Assembly: GCF_000317025.1 (NCBI RefSeq)
Contig: NC_019689.1
Location: 4,821,501 to 4,885,500, forward strand
Length of the DNA: 64,000 nt
Reading direction: 5' to 3'
Source of the DNA: Pleurocapsa sp. PCC 7327
GTDB taxonomy: Bacteria > Cyanobacteriota > Cyanobacteriia > Cyanobacteriales > Microcystaceae
Shown here: positions 49,846-59,689 of the stretch, in pieces
How the letters are laid out: every line of letters starts with the position of its first letter
How positions within the stretch are numbered: the stretch's first letter is position 1
Made by a program: the position numbers and the translations under genes
Notes under the pieces: model-generated
Told to the model about the DNA's origin: nothing
What the model saw: the letters and a program-made list of their open reading frames with translations, nothing else
Database searches by the model: none

Positions 49846-49945
49846 AAGAATTATATTGGGTTGGTGGTTAGTAGTTAGTAAAAAACTAACTCCCGAATTC
49901 TAACCGCTAACCAATAACGACTAACTCATAACTAGCAATAGACTG
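49846..49945 (+). other. sufB-sufC spacer with TTAGTAGTTAGT-type repeat
   Basis: The spacer holds GGTTAGTAGTTAGT and later ACTAAC, CTAACCGCTAACCAA segments that can pair. It resembles the filler repeats seen before sufS and other genes here. Confidence 0.55.
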
Positions 49946-50734
49946 ATGATTAGAGAAAACAGCGAAGTAATTTTATCGGTTCGGAATTTAACGGCTAATG
50001 TAGATGCTACGCCGATTTTGAAGGGAGTCAATCTAGAAATTAAAGCGGGAGAAATTCACGCGATTATGGGGCGTAATGGTTCGGGTAAAAGCACCTTGGC
50101 TAAAGTTTTAGCAGGACATCCCAGTTATGAAGTGACTGGAGGAGAGGTTATTTATAAAGGAGAAAATTTACTAGAAAAAGAACCAGACGAACGGGCGTTA
50201 GAAGGAATATTTTTAGGTTTCCAATACCCGTTAGAAATTCCTGGCGTTAGCAATCTAGATTTTCTCCGCGTAGCTTATAATGCCCGACGCAAGCATCTCG
50301 GTTTGGAAGAACTCGATACGTTTGATTTTGAAGATTTAGTGCAAGAAAAACTGGGAATCGTGCGGATGGATTCTAGTTTTCTAGAGAGAAGTTTAAATGA
50401 AGGCTTCTCTGGCGGAGAAAAGAAGCGCAATGAAATTTTACAAATGGCGTTATTAGAACCTACATTAGGGATTTTAGACGAGATCGATTCGGGTTTGGAT
50501 ATTGACGCGCTGAGAATCGTTGCCAACGGCGTTAATCAATTGGTAACCCCCGATAATGCTTTCCTAGTCATTACTCACTATCAACGCCTGCTAAACTACA
50601 TTACACCGGATTACGTTCACGTTATGTATGACGGTCGCATCGTTACCAGTGGCACTAAAGAATTGGCACTTGAATTAGAATCTCATGGCTACGAATTTGT
50701 AGAAGAAAAAATTCTTTCAGAAGTTGGTACTTAA
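49946..50734 (+). CDS. sufC: Fe-S cluster assembly ATPase SufC
   Basis: A 262-residue ABC-type ATPase that drives conformational change in the SufBCD complex. Walker A is GRNGSGKST, the signature [14 protein letters not shown] and Walker [17 protein letters not shown]. The switch region is [21 protein letters not shown]. It lies 100 bases after sufB. Confidence 0.98.
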   Translation: MIRENSEVILSVRNLTANVDATPILKGVNLEIKAGEIHAIMGRNGSGKSTLAKVLAGHPSYEVTGGEVIYKGENLLEKEPDERALEGIFLGFQYPLEIPGVSNLDFLRVAYNARRKHLGLEELDTFDFEDLVQEKLGIVRMDSSFLERSLNEGFSGGEKKRNEILQMALLEPTLGILDEIDSGLDIDALRIVANGVNQLVTPDNAFLVITHYQRLLNYITPDYVHVMYDGRIVTSGTKELALELESHGYEFVEEKILSEVGT

Positions 50735-50761
50735 GTTAAGTCAAAAGTCAGAAATCAAAAA

Positions 50762-52111
50762 ATGAGTACGACAGCGATATTAAAAACTGAAGAAACTAGG
50801 TTGACAAGTGATGCTTACCTCAGAAATTTACTGAAAAAATGCGAAGCGAAAAAAACGGTTGAAAATATCGCGATCGCAGATAAGATAGAAGAATTGCGCC
50901 GACAAGCCGTTTCTCAAGTATTAGAATCGCGAATACCTAGCAAAAGAGATGAAGAATGGCGCTTCACCGATTTATCGGATTTGCTACAAATTAGCTTTCA
51001 AGTAGCAGAAAAAGCAACGGTTGCTGCTGGCGATCTAGAAAGATTGACTTTACCAGAAGCCAAGCAAAGTCGAATCGTCTTCGTCAACGGCTTTTATTCG
51101 CCCGAATTGTCTGATGTGTCGGGATTGCCAGAAAGCGTCTACGTTGGCAACTTAGTCGATTTGCCAGATGCACAGAATGATAAAATTGTCAAGTATTTAG
51201 CCCGACAAGAAGACGCAACTGAAATCTTTACTGCGCTTAATACATCTGGATTAATAGATGTAGCAGTGATTTGGGCGAATCCCAACGTCATCGTCGAAAC
51301 GCCAATTCAAGTTCTTTTTCTTTCTGTCTCTGGTTCGTCCCCTAGCTTTTCTCAGCCGCGCTTGTTGGTAGTAGCTGAAACGGGATCTAGCCTAGAATTG
51401 GTAGAATTTTATGGGGCAGTGGGGAAGAATACACCTTACTTTACCAACGCGGTGACAGAGATTTGGGTGCAAGACAACGCCCAAGTCAGGCACAACCGCA
51501 TTCAACAGGAGTCGGCTACTGGCTTCCACATTGCCAAGAACGCGATCGCGCAAGCCCGCGACAGCCGCTACACTTGTAATGAGATTAATCTAGGTGGAAA
51601 ACTGTATCGCAATAATTTAGATATATTTCAGACGGGAGAACAAACGACCACGCACCTAAATGGGTTAGTGGCGATTTCTGGCGAACAGGTGTCGGATACC
51701 CACAGCGCGATTTTTCTGACCAAACCCCACGGAACGACCGATCAACTGCATAAGTGTATTATTGATGGGAGCGCTCATGCCGTTTTCAATGGCAAAGTTT
51801 TTGTTCCGAAAGCGGCACAACTGACGAATGCAGCTCAGTTAAATCGCAATTTGCTGTTGTCTCCCAAAGCTAGAGTTAATACCAAGCCAGAGTTACAGAT
51901 TACTGCAGATAATGTTAAATGTTCCCACGGCGCTACCGTGAGTCAGCTAGAAGCCGATGAAGTCTTCTATCTGCGCAGTCGCGGTTTGACAGAAGCGGAT
52001 TCGCGTCGCTTGCTAGTCGATGCTTTTGCTGCTGAGATTTTGGAGCGCATTTCCATCGAATCTCTGCGTCAAAAACTCACTCAACTCATCGCTCAAAAAG
52101 TAAAGAATTAA
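50762..52111 (+). CDS. sufD: Fe-S cluster assembly protein SufD
   Basis: A 449-residue SufB paralogue that joins SufB and SufC. SKRDEEWRFTDLSDLLQ, TTTHLNGLVAISGEQVSDTHSAIF, TDQLHKCIIDGSAHAVFNGKV and DNVKCSHGATVSQLEADEVFYLRSRGL are family sequence. It follows sufC by 27 bases. Confidence 0.97.
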   Translation: MSTTAILKTEETRLTSDAYLRNLLKKCEAKKTVENIAIADKIEELRRQAVSQVLESRIPSKRDEEWRFTDLSDLLQISFQVAEKATVAAGDLERLTLPEAKQSRIVFVNGFYSPELSDVSGLPESVYVGNLVDLPDAQNDKIVKYLARQEDATEIFTALNTSGLIDVAVIWANPNVIVETPIQVLFLSVSGSSPSFSQPRLLVVAETGSSLELVEFYGAVGKNTPYFTNAVTEIWVQDNAQVRHNRIQQESATGFHIAKNAIAQARDSRYTCNEINLGGKLYRNNLDIFQTGEQTTTHLNGLVAISGEQVSDTHSAIFLTKPHGTTDQLHKCIIDGSAHAVFNGKVFVPKAAQLTNAAQLNRNLLLSPKARVNTKPELQITADNVKCSHGATVSQLEADEVFYLRSRGLTEADSRRLLVDAFAAEILERISIESLRQKLTQLIAQKVKN

Positions 52112-52114
52112 ATC

Positions 52115-52157
52115 GTTATTGGTTGTTGTTTGTTACCTGGCTCAGACAACCAATAAC
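52115..52157 (+). repeat. 12-bp-arm stem-loop between sufD and sufS
   Basis: GTTATTGGTTGT and ACAACCAATAAC pair across 19 bases. A run of AATAAC / AATAACCAATG repeats then leads to the sufS start. Confidence 0.75.
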
Positions 52158-52187
52158 AAATAACTAATAACAAATAACCAATGAAAA

Positions 52188-53450
52188 ATGACTCTAATTC
52201 AAGAAAAAATTCTCGCCAATAAAGTTCGTTCTGACTTCCCAATTTTGCATCAGGAAGTTAACGGAAAACCACTAATTTATCTTGATAGCGCCGCCACTTC
52301 TCAGAAACCTCTAGCGGTGCTCGATACCCTACGCAATTACTACGAGCGGGATAATGCTAACGTTCACAGAGGTGCTCATACTCTAAGCGTCAGAGCAACC
52401 GAAGCCTATGAAAGTGCAAGAGATAAAGTTGCTAAATTTGTCAATGCGGCTTCGCGCCAAGAAATCGTTTTTACTCGCAACGCGACAGAAGCGATTAATT
52501 TAGTCGCCTATAGTTGGGGACTCAATCATCTCAAAGCAGGAGATGAAATTCTTCTCTCGGTAATGGAGCATCACAGCAATCTTGTCCCTTGGCAAATTAT
52601 CGCTCAAAAAACGGGCGCTGTTATCAAATATGTAGGACTGACGGATACAGAAGAATTAGATTTAGAACACTTTAATTCTTTACTTTCTGAGAAAACAAAA
52701 CTGGTTGCGATCGTTCACGTTTCTAATACATTGGGTTGTATTAATCCAGTCGAAAAGATAGTTTCAATTGCTCATAAAAATGGCGCTAAAGTCTTAATTG
52801 ATGCCTGCCAGAGCGTTCCCCATATGCCCGTTGACGTGCAAGCAATCGGATGCGATTGGCTAGTAGCTAGCGGTCATAAAATGTGCGCTCCGACGGGAGT
52901 TGGTTTTCTCTATGGCAAGCAAGAATTATTAGAGGAAATGCCTCCCTTTTTAGGCGGCGGTGAGATGATTTCTGAGGTATTTTTAGACCACTTTACCTGT
53001 GGAGAAGTGCCTCATAAATTTGAAGCCGGAACGCCTGCCATTGGCGAAGCGATCGCGCTCGGTGCAGCCGTCGATTATTTAACCACAATAGGAATGGATA
53101 AAATCCATGCCTACGAAGTAGAATTGACGACTTATCTGTTTGAGAAATTAGAGCAAATTCCTAACTTGAGAATATACGGACCAAAACCTACAAAAGATGG
53201 AAAAATAAGGGCAGCGCTAGCATCTTTTAATGTAAGAGAAATTCATGCTAGCGACTTATCTACTTTGTTGGATCAAGAGGGAATCGCAATTCGTTCGGGA
53301 CATCATTGTACTCAACCATTGCATCGACTATTTGAAGCATCGGGAAGTGCAAGAGCGAGTTTATCTTTTTACAATACTCGCGAGGAAATTGATGTCTTTA
53401 TTAAGGTGTTGAAAGAAACGATTGATTTCTTTAATAGCGTGATGGAGTAA
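52188..53450 (+). CDS. sufS: Cysteine desulfurase SufS
   Basis: A 420-residue PLP enzyme that takes sulfur from cysteine for cluster assembly. The PLP Lys lies in [18 protein letters not shown], the active-site persulfide Cys in [11 protein letters not shown], and VHRGAHTLS and [11 protein letters not shown] are family motifs. It is the last gene of sufBCDS. Its sulfur acceptor SufE is encoded about 11 kb upstream in this window. Long palindromes follow the gene. Confidence 0.97.
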   Translation: MTLIQEKILANKVRSDFPILHQEVNGKPLIYLDSAATSQKPLAVLDTLRNYYERDNANVHRGAHTLSVRATEAYESARDKVAKFVNAASRQEIVFTRNATEAINLVAYSWGLNHLKAGDEILLSVMEHHSNLVPWQIIAQKTGAVIKYVGLTDTEELDLEHFNSLLSEKTKLVAIVHVSNTLGCINPVEKIVSIAHKNGAKVLIDACQSVPHMPVDVQAIGCDWLVASGHKMCAPTGVGFLYGKQELLEEMPPFLGGGEMISEVFLDHFTCGEVPHKFEAGTPAIGEAIALGAAVDYLTTIGMDKIHAYEVELTTYLFEKLEQIPNLRIYGPKPTKDGKIRAALASFNVREIHASDLSTLLDQEGIAIRSGHHCTQPLHRLFEASGSARASLSFYNTREEIDVFIKVLKETIDFFNSVME

Positions 53451-53527
53451 GTAATACCATTTTGGATTTTGGATTTTGTGCTGCTCGAACAAAGTTCTGC
53501 GCGGCGGTTTTGGTCGCTGTTGAGCTG

Positions 53528-53574
53528 GAAGTGCAAGGTACTCCGCCGTGAGACGGCGGAGTACCTTGCACTTC
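53528..53574. repeat. 47-bp palindrome with 22-bp perfect arms
   Basis: The left arm GAAGTGCAAGGTACTCCGCC-GT (53528-53549) is the exact inverse complement of 53553-53574, with loop GAG. Outside it, CTGG and CCAG segments can extend the stem across a bulge. Confidence 0.92.
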
Positions 53575-53734
53575 GTTAATTCCAGCAGCGTGCGGCGACT
53601 GCCCAGACGCAGATTTTGAAAGGTACTTCTAATGAGCGTTTTAGAGATCTATCTGTCGCCAACATTTTTCAAACCGATATAATTGTTCGCGCACAGACGC
53701 AGATGTACAGAGATTTTTTGAAGCGGGAAAGCTA

Positions 53735-53765
53735 AGCTGATGTGCCTATGTTAGGCACATCAGCT
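53735..53765. repeat. 31-bp palindrome with 14-bp perfect arms
   Basis: AGCTGATGTGCCTA-TGT-TAGGCACATCAGCT, downstream of the larger palindrome. Confidence 0.9.
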
Positions 53766-53820
53766 AAATATGTGTGAGCGCCTAGCCGCGCGCGCGTTTA
53801 GGCGAAGCTAAACAGCGCCC

Positions 53821-54582
53821 TTAAGCTGCCATATTCTCTTCTTCTTGAGAAATTGAAATTCTCTGCAAGTCACTGGCGTTTTTTGGCGGTAGGGGTAAGT
53901 TAAAGCGAGCATGGAAATCTTGCTGGACTTTTTGAGTTAGACGAGGAGAAACCTGACGCACAATTTGGGCAAGGAGACGATCGCCCGTTTTTTGGATGAG
54001 AGATGAAGGTAACTTGTAGATGAACTTGGGAAACTGCACTGCCACATCCATATGTAATTGCCATCTAACTTTAGTAATAACCGATGGCAGTTTGAATCTG
54101 TTTTTCTTTCTAAAAGCCGCAGCAATTCCCGACTCTGATAAATCTACGGGGATTTCTACCAGTTCCATCGAAGCTTGATAGTCAACCTCATAGCCGGGAG
54201 CTTGGTAATCCGGCACCGGAATGCTATTCATCACATAAATCGCGTTCTTCGGAGGCTGAAGGACGACGGCAATTTTGGGTTCCACCTCATAGCCAAAAGC
54301 CCCAAATTTACCAATTGTCAAGATATAGCCATTGTCTTCAATGGGTTCTACCTTCATCGGTTGGGCGCAACGACAGAACCATTCTTCATGAGCATCGAGA
54401 TACTCAGCCACCAATCGAGCATCGCCGTACATCTCCATGTGACCTTCAAAATGCGTTTGAAAGCGGACAGTCGCAGCTTTTGCTACTTCTAGTGTGGTTG
54501 GCGATCCCTCTAAATTTAAGGTTTCATCATAAGGCTTTTGAGAGAAATCAATGGCTTGATGGTTAGTCGCTTTGCACTGCAT
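53821..54582 (-). CDS. DUF1997 domain protein
   Basis: A 253-residue protein of a family found in cyanobacteria and chloroplasts. Residues ~38-215 fit the domain: RFQTHFEGHMEMYGDARLVAEYLDAHEEWFCRCAQPMKVEPI, YILTIGKFGAFGYEVEPKIAVVL and VRWQLHMDVAVQFPKFIYKLP. No signal or membrane helix is present. The function is not known; the fold may be START-like, which is inference. It is convergent with sufBCDS. Confidence 0.88.
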   Translation of the reverse strand: MQCKATNHQAIDFSQKPYDETLNLEGSPTTLEVAKAATVRFQTHFEGHMEMYGDARLVAEYLDAHEEWFCRCAQPMKVEPIEDNGYILTIGKFGAFGYEVEPKIAVVLQPPKNAIYVMNSIPVPDYQAPGYEVDYQASMELVEIPVDLSESGIAAAFRKKNRFKLPSVITKVRWQLHMDVAVQFPKFIYKLPSSLIQKTGDRLLAQIVRQVSPRLTQKVQQDFHARFNLPLPPKNASDLQRISISQEEENMAA

Positions 54583-54740
54583 AAAATCCCCTTTAACAAC
54601 GATCTATGTTTACCTCAATTGATGAATGGCATTTTCCGGCTATTTGTTATGAGCTTTCCTTGACTCGGCAATACTAAAAACCAAATATAAATTAGCGATC
54701 TTCGCTAGATTAAAACTAGGCAAGAGTACAGGAAATTGAC

Positions 54741-55400
54741 ATGAAAGCATTTGTAGCAGGAGCAACCGGACAAACAGGACGGCGAATCGTACAAGCTTTA
54801 GTCGCTAAGAATATTCCCGTTCGAGCTTTGGTAAGAGATTTGGAGGCAGGAAAAGAAATTTTGCCAGTAGAGGCAGAGTTAGTCCTTGGCGATGTCCTCA
54901 AGCCAGAAACTTTAGGAGAAGCCATTGCCGACAGTACAGTTCTTCTATGTGCGACGGGAGCTAAACCCAGCTTAGATCCCACCGGTCCTTATCAAGTAGA
55001 TTATCAAGGCGTAAAAAATTTGGTTGATGTTGCCAAAGCCAAAGGAATCGAACATTTTGTTTTGGTTTCCTCTTTGTGCACTTCCAAATTTTTTCATCCT
55101 CTTAACTTGTTTTGGTTAATTCTCTATTGGAAGAAACAGGGAGAAATGTATCTCCAGAACAGCGGCTTAACTTATACAATCGTTCGCCCTGGTGGTCTTA
55201 AAAATGAAGATAACGCAGATTCAATTGTGATGTCATCAGCAGATACCCTGTTTGATGGCAGTATTTCTCGGACTAAGGTAGCACAAGTTTGCGTAGAATC
55301 TCTGATGCAACCCGCAGCACGCAATAAAATCGTAGAGATAGTCGCTCGACCCGATGCGATGCAAATGGATTGGGAACAATTGTTTGCCACTGTCGCTTAA
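54741..55400 (+). CDS. NAD(P)-binding SDR-type (NmrA/Tic62-like) protein
   Basis: A 219-residue Rossmann-fold protein of the atypical short-chain dehydrogenase group. The N-terminal dinucleotide motif is VAGATGQTGRRIVQAL. Further family segments are VRALVRD, LGDVLKPETLGEAI, VDVAKAKGIEHFVLVSSL and YTIVRPGGL. The catalytic Tyr-x3-Lys is not clear; YWKKQGEMYL is at the usual place. Cyanobacterial and plastid relatives bind NADPH and act in photosynthetic membrane maintenance. The exact role here is unknown. Confidence 0.88.
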   Translation: MKAFVAGATGQTGRRIVQALVAKNIPVRALVRDLEAGKEILPVEAELVLGDVLKPETLGEAIADSTVLLCATGAKPSLDPTGPYQVDYQGVKNLVDVAKAKGIEHFVLVSSLCTSKFFHPLNLFWLILYWKKQGEMYLQNSGLTYTIVRPGGLKNEDNADSIVMSSADTLFDGSISRTKVAQVCVESLMQPAARNKIVEIVARPDAMQMDWEQLFATVA

Positions 55401-55809
55401 GGGATGCTAAATTAACGCGACGTACAACTTCTCTGAGGAAGCCGTTCGAGTCAAGATTCTGGAGGGCAAGAATTAACCAATTTGTAATTCGCAATTACAA
55501 TTATCAGTTCGCAATTAGTCAACTACCAATGCGCCGATGCTCCTTCACTTTGTGGGAGTCCGCGTCGTTTCGCAATTATCAGTTCGCAATTAATAAAAGA
55601 AGAACCTGGCTCGCGGAACTAAAAACCGGAATTAATGTCATGCTAATCGGACGCTACCTCACTACTGTTGGAACAATTTCCAGAAGAGGAGCATGCTGTG
55701 CTAGAATCCCTAAGACTGCAAAGCAGTGAAGCCCTAATTCCTGGTGAATATCAACCGACGAACTTACGCTAGAAAACATCTCTCTCAGAATCGAGAACTA
55801 ATCATCAAC
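55401..55809. other. Intergenic region with dispersed direct repeats
   Basis: CAATTATCAGTTCGCAATTA occurs exactly at 55498-55517 and 55573-55592, and TTCGCAATTAGTC here also appears near 23778. No RNA gene is evident. A GTG-initiated frame from 55744 joins the following gene. Confidence 0.6.
55498..55592 (+). repeat. Pair of 20-bp direct repeats
   Basis: CAATTATCAGTTCGCAATTA at 55498-55517 and 55573-55592, with 75-base period. Confidence 0.9.
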
Positions 55810-56403
55810 GTGTCAGGACTCAACGAGCTTCTCTGGGCGCTAATTGGTCTGCTGTTGACCATTTTCGGGACGTTCATTGAAGCATTTATTACTAATCCGC
55901 CTTGGGATTGGGCGGATCGAGGGATGTTTTCTCAGTCTCTCGGTATTACCTGCCAGATTGGTGCAGTTCTGCTGACAGGGTGCTTGGGGGGAAAAAATGC
56001 CGGAGCGCTTTCTCAAATTGCCTATGTTGTCCTTGGATTGCTGTGGTTGCCAATTTTTGGTCGCGGTGGCGGTCTAGAATATGTTAGAGAGCCTAGCTTT
56101 GGCTATCTAGTAGGATTCATTCCTGGCGCTTGGTTGTGCGGTGCGATCGCATTTCGTCACAGGACAAAATTAGAGTCTTTGGCAGGTAGCGCCCTTTGCG
56201 GTTTGTTTGCGATCCATTTTTGCGGGTTAATCTATTTGGTCGGTTTATCTCTCTTTGATTCGGCAGGCGATCTCTTCGTTTCTCTGGAAAATTTGCCAGA
56301 ATTGATTAATCGCTACTCTATTGCTCCTTTACCGGGTCAAATGGTTCTTATCTGCGTTGTCTCAGTTATTGCTTTCGTTTTGCGTCGGGTATTATTTTAT
56401 TGA
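55810..56403 (+). CDS. bioY: Biotin transporter BioY
   Basis: A 197-residue membrane protein with about six helices, the substrate-binding S component of an ECF-type biotin importer. The family core is GALSQIAYVVLGLLWLPIFGRGGG and SFGYLVGFIPGAWLCGAI. I chose GTG 55810, which gives MSGLNELLWALIGLLLTIFG like other cyanobacterial BioY; an earlier GTG at 55744 adds 22 polar residues. lspA follows within 80 bases, a pairing known in cyanobacteria. No bioM or bioN gene is nearby. Confidence 0.87.
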   Translation: MSGLNELLWALIGLLLTIFGTFIEAFITNPPWDWADRGMFSQSLGITCQIGAVLLTGCLGGKNAGALSQIAYVVLGLLWLPIFGRGGGLEYVREPSFGYLVGFIPGAWLCGAIAFRHRTKLESLAGSALCGLFAIHFCGLIYLVGLSLFDSAGDLFVSLENLPELINRYSIAPLPGQMVLICVVSVIAFVLRRVLFY

Positions 56404-56478
56404 GTTAATGATTAATTAGAAGTTGTTGGTTAGTCGTCTTTAAATCGTTTGGAACCAACAATAAATTCTCAATTTCAA

Positions 56479-56934
56479 ATGTTAAAAAATCGTTTTTTCT
56501 GGATTGTTGCGATTGTTGGTCTGATTTTAGATCGATTAACAAAATACTGGGTGGAGCAGAATTTTGAACTACATGAAACCTGGTCTTTGTGGGCAGGAGT
56601 TTTTCATTTTACCTATGTAAGAAATACAGGAGCAGCATTTAGTTTTTTTACAGGAGGATCGGGTTGGTTGCGCTGGCTATCTCTGGCGGTCAGTTTGGGG
56701 TTGATTGGCTATGCTTGGTGGGGACCAAGGCTAAAAGCGATCGAACAGTTGGGCTGGGGATTTGTCTTGGCTGGGGCTTTCGGCAATGGAATCGATCGCT
56801 TTTTATTTGGCTATGTCGTCGATTTTCTCGATTTTCGATTGATTCAATTTCCCGTTTTTAACTTAGCCGATATTTTTATTAATATCGGGATTATCTTTCT
56901 TTTAATCGCTAGCTTTCGAGAAGCCAGAAGATAG
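56479..56934 (+). CDS. lspA: Lipoprotein signal peptidase (signal peptidase II)
   Basis: A 151-residue integral membrane aspartic protease with four helices that removes signal peptides from lipoproteins. The family motifs are RLTKYWVEQNF, YVRNTGAAFSF, the first catalytic Asp in GNGIDRF and the second in FNLADIFINIGI. ATG 56479 (MLKNRFFWIVAIVGL) suits the family; a TTG at 56449 would add ten residues. It is probably co-transcribed with bioY. Confidence 0.95.
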   Translation: MLKNRFFWIVAIVGLILDRLTKYWVEQNFELHETWSLWAGVFHFTYVRNTGAAFSFFTGGSGWLRWLSLAVSLGLIGYAWWGPRLKAIEQLGWGFVLAGAFGNGIDRFLFGYVVDFLDFRLIQFPVFNLADIFINIGIIFLLIASFREARR

Positions 56935-57048
56935 CTTTTTACCCAGTTACTAGCGATCCCATTTTGGATTTTGGATTAATTTTCTCTTGTCTCCCTGTCT
57001 CCCCGTCTCAGAAGTATCCCTTTTCTCCCATCCATTTTCTAAATAGTT

Positions 57049-58329
57049 TTAATTAAATTCAGAAATAGCTTTGGCTTTCTTAGCAATTTGTTTTTCCCAA
57101 ATCGCGAGCAAATTTTGTACGGTTTTATCCCAACTGTTGTATTCTTCAATGTATTGCCTTCCTTTGGCTCCCATTTCTTGTCTCAGGGCAGGATTTTCTA
57201 CCAGCGTTTTGAGCTTATTCGCAAAATCGTTTGCATCTTGTGGAGCAAATAAAAATCCATTCCAACCATCTCGAACGTCTTGCGGTATTCCTCCAGCGCG
57301 AGGAGCTAAGATGGGCAGTCCAGAGGCTAAAGCTTCTATAATAGTCAGCGCTCGATTTTCCTTTTCCGAAGTCGTGACATAGATGTCGCTATTGGCTAAA
57401 AGGGCGGGGATTCGTTCGGGGGAAACTCTGCCAAGAAGATGCGTGTGGGGAAGTAAGGGTTCTAGTCGGCTACCAATTTCCTCTCGCATGGGACCGTCGC
57501 CTACGATTAGAAGCGCGATGTCTTGAGGATTTATGTGTCGCACTGCTTTGGGAAAGGCAGAGATAGTAAAGTTCCAGCCTTTATCCGGCGTTAGACGACC
57601 TAAAAAAGCTAATTTTACCTTGCGATCGCAGTTGTTTAAGCCAAAATTCTTCTCAAAAAATCCTTCTTCGCGCAGATGGGGAGTAAATTTATCGGGATCG
57701 AAACCGTTTAAATTTTCGTAGATCGTATTTTTAATGCCAATTTCGATCAGTTTTTGATGGATGACGGTATTGTGAATCAGGGTAGCGTCGTAGGCATTGT
57801 AAACCCAGCAGAGGAATTTTTTAAACAGGAATTTTACGAACGCCATAGCCCAACCGGGCAAAGAAATTGTCATCCTGCCGATGGGAAAAGCGGCAAAATC
57901 GTCGAGATATTCTAAAAAATTGGTTCTAAAAAAACCAACGCAGGGAATGCCAGCTTTTTTTGCATAATCGATGCCAGGAATGCGCCAAAATCCGACGCAT
58001 AAGCGTTCTGGTTCGTCAACGTGGACAATATCGGGTTTAAACTTTTCTAATTCTTGTTGGAGCGTTTGGTAAGAATTGCGACTAACATTGCGCTCGAAGT
58101 CTAAGTCTACAAAAGGTGTACTCCCTAGATTAACGACTCTCACGCCGGGTAAAATTTCGCCCGTGTAGTCTTTCCAATTTGGGTAAATGTGTGCCAACGC
58201 GCTGTAATCGGGACAGAATAATAGAACCTGATGTCCCCACTGACTCAGCTTTTGCAGTCTATAGAGTCCGCTAACCGTCACTCCATCAACAACAGGAAGA
58301 AAGCCAGAGGTAATAATCGCGATTTTCAT
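57049..58329 (-). CDS. GT4 family glycosyltransferase
   Basis: A 426-residue GT-B enzyme. The N-terminal acceptor half starts KIAIITSGFLPVVDGVTVSGLYRL and has KFKPDIVHVDEPERL. The donor half has KLAFLGRLTPDKGWN, LLIVGDGPMREE and the E-x7-E region SEKENRALTIIEALASGLPILAPRAGG. The sequence resembles mannosyl- or sulfoquinovosyl-type transferases (SqdX-like start), but the sugar and acceptor cannot be settled. It lies 40 bases after an MFS exporter gene on the same strand, so the two may form an operon. Confidence 0.9.
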   Translation of the reverse strand: MKIAIITSGFLPVVDGVTVSGLYRLQKLSQWGHQVLLFCPDYSALAHIYPNWKDYTGEILPGVRVVNLGSTPFVDLDFERNVSRNSYQTLQQELEKFKPDIVHVDEPERLCVGFWRIPGIDYAKKAGIPCVGFFRTNFLEYLDDFAAFPIGRMTISLPGWAMAFVKFLFKKFLCWVYNAYDATLIHNTVIHQKLIEIGIKNTIYENLNGFDPDKFTPHLREEGFFEKNFGLNNCDRKVKLAFLGRLTPDKGWNFTISAFPKAVRHINPQDIALLIVGDGPMREEIGSRLEPLLPHTHLLGRVSPERIPALLANSDIYVTTSEKENRALTIIEALASGLPILAPRAGGIPQDVRDGWNGFLFAPQDANDFANKLKTLVENPALRQEMGAKGRQYIEEYNSWDKTVQNLLAIWEKQIAKKAKAISEFN

Positions 58330-58369
58330 CGAGTAACTTGACTAAATTGGGCTAGCGATCGAGTATAAA

Positions 58370-59689
58370 TTAAATCGTCGATCGCGCTTTAACCATTGCA
58401 AGAGCCGCATCTCCTTCATCGGGTAACTCGGCTTCTATGCGCCTCAGTTGAGGCAGTTGACAGGCAACCAGCGTGACAAAAATCAGGATGCTTCCCATCG
58501 CAAATAACAGAAGTCTAATTTCTTGTCCCATTCCCGTACCGATGAGTCTGCCAATACCAGTGGTTAAGAAACCATCAGAAACCACCAACGGACTGATGAC
58601 GCGCTCTACCAAGGGACCAGCAATGACATAGGCCAGGATAGAGAGCGATCGCTCTAAAGCCTGCTGTAAGGCAAAGATCCGACCTTGTAAGCCGAGAGGG
58701 ATTTTGCTCTGCCAAATAGCGCGATTGCAACTGATAATAATCGGTTGAGCAAATAAATAAGCAAAAATGCCCAGAGCAGCGAGATAGAGAGAAGCATCCA
58801 AGCTTCCCAATAGCAAAGCCATTCCCTGTACGGGAACGAAAGCAAAAATGCCGTAAATTCGTCGTTGAGGTCCTCCCCAAATGCTGATGGTCAAACCGCC
58901 GAGAAGCATCCCGCAACCGCCAATCGAGAGAACGCGACCGAGATCGGCACTAGAGGAGAAATCTAAAATAAAGGGCCAGAATAAAACCTCAAGCATGCCC
59001 ATGGTGAAATAAGTCATCGCCACGTAGCTCGTTAAGCCGAGTAAGCTGGGTTTAGCGAGGATGTAGTGCCAGCCAGAAACAATCTCTTGCCATAGTCGTT
59101 GTGACTCAATTGGATGAGTAGAGGCAGTTTTAAGAGTGGGGAAACGAACTAATAGCAAGGTGAAGGCGGCAACGGTAAAGGTACAGAAATCAATCAGGAG
59201 AACGCCCTTGAGGGCGACGAGTTCGATTAAGAAACCCGCAACAAACGGGGCAGCAATCTTGGAGATCGCTTTGGAAATTTGTACCATACCATTAGCGCGG
59301 CTAAGGTGTTCCTTGGGAACGAGTTGCCCGATTGCAGCCGTATAAGCGGGGATCTGAAAGGCATCGGCAAAAGATACGACCATCACGACTAGATAGATAT
59401 GCCAAACCTGCAAGCTATTCGTCCAGAGCAGCCCCATAACCGTCAAGGTGCTAATTCCCGCCGCTAAATCGCTCAAAATCATTGCCCAACGGCGATTCCA
59501 GCGGTCTATTATCACTCCGGCAAAGGGAGAGACGAGCAGATTGGGAAGGTACATGCACAAAACTACAAAAGCAAACTGGGTTAATGACTCCGTTTGCTGA
59601 TACACCCAGACGCCGAGAGCAAATTCGGTCAGCTTGGAACCTAATAGAGAGACAACTTGTCCTATCCAAATGAAAAGAAAAGTTCGCAT
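58370..59689 (-). CDS. MFS transporter (MFS_3/enterobactin-exporter type)
   Basis: A 439-residue major facilitator protein with about twelve helices. The MFS loop motif is present as GVIIDRWNRRWAMILSD, and IWIGQVVSLLGSKLTEFALGVWVYQQT is typical of the EntS-like subgroup. Such proteins export siderophores, drugs or lipids; the substrate here is unknown. The upstream position relative to a glycosyltransferase suggests a shared role in handling a glycosylated product, which is inference. Confidence 0.9.
   Translation of the reverse strand: MRTFLFIWIGQVVSLLGSKLTEFALGVWVYQQTESLTQFAFVVLCMYLPNLLVSPFAGVIIDRWNRRWAMILSDLAAGISTLTVMGLLWTNSLQVWHIYLVVMVVSFADAFQIPAYTAAIGQLVPKEHLSRANGMVQISKAISKIAAPFVAGFLIELVALKGVLLIDFCTFTVAAFTLLLVRFPTLKTASTHPIESQRLWQEIVSGWHYILAKPSLLGLTSYVAMTYFTMGMLEVLFWPFILDFSSSADLGRVLSIGGCGMLLGGLTISIWGGPQRRIYGIFAFVPVQGMALLLGSLDASLYLAALGIFAYLFAQPIIISCNRAIWQSKIPLGLQGRIFALQQALERSLSILAYVIAGPLVERVISPLVVSDGFLTTGIGRLIGTGMGQEIRLLLFAMGSILIFVTLVACQLPQLRRIEAELPDEGDAALAMVKARSTI

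Larger units (their letters stand above)
53451..53820. other. Palindrome-rich intergenic region after sufS
   Basis: A 370-base gap between convergent genes with three hairpins: 53528-53574 (22-bp arms), 53735-53765 (14-bp arms) and an imperfect one near 53782-53806 (CGCCTA / TAGGCG around CCGCGCGCGCG). There is no transposase frame and no tRNA. Confidence 0.7.

Noticed and set aside
53451-53820. Insertion-sequence remnant
   Set aside because: Only palindromes are present; no transposase fragment or target-site duplication was found.
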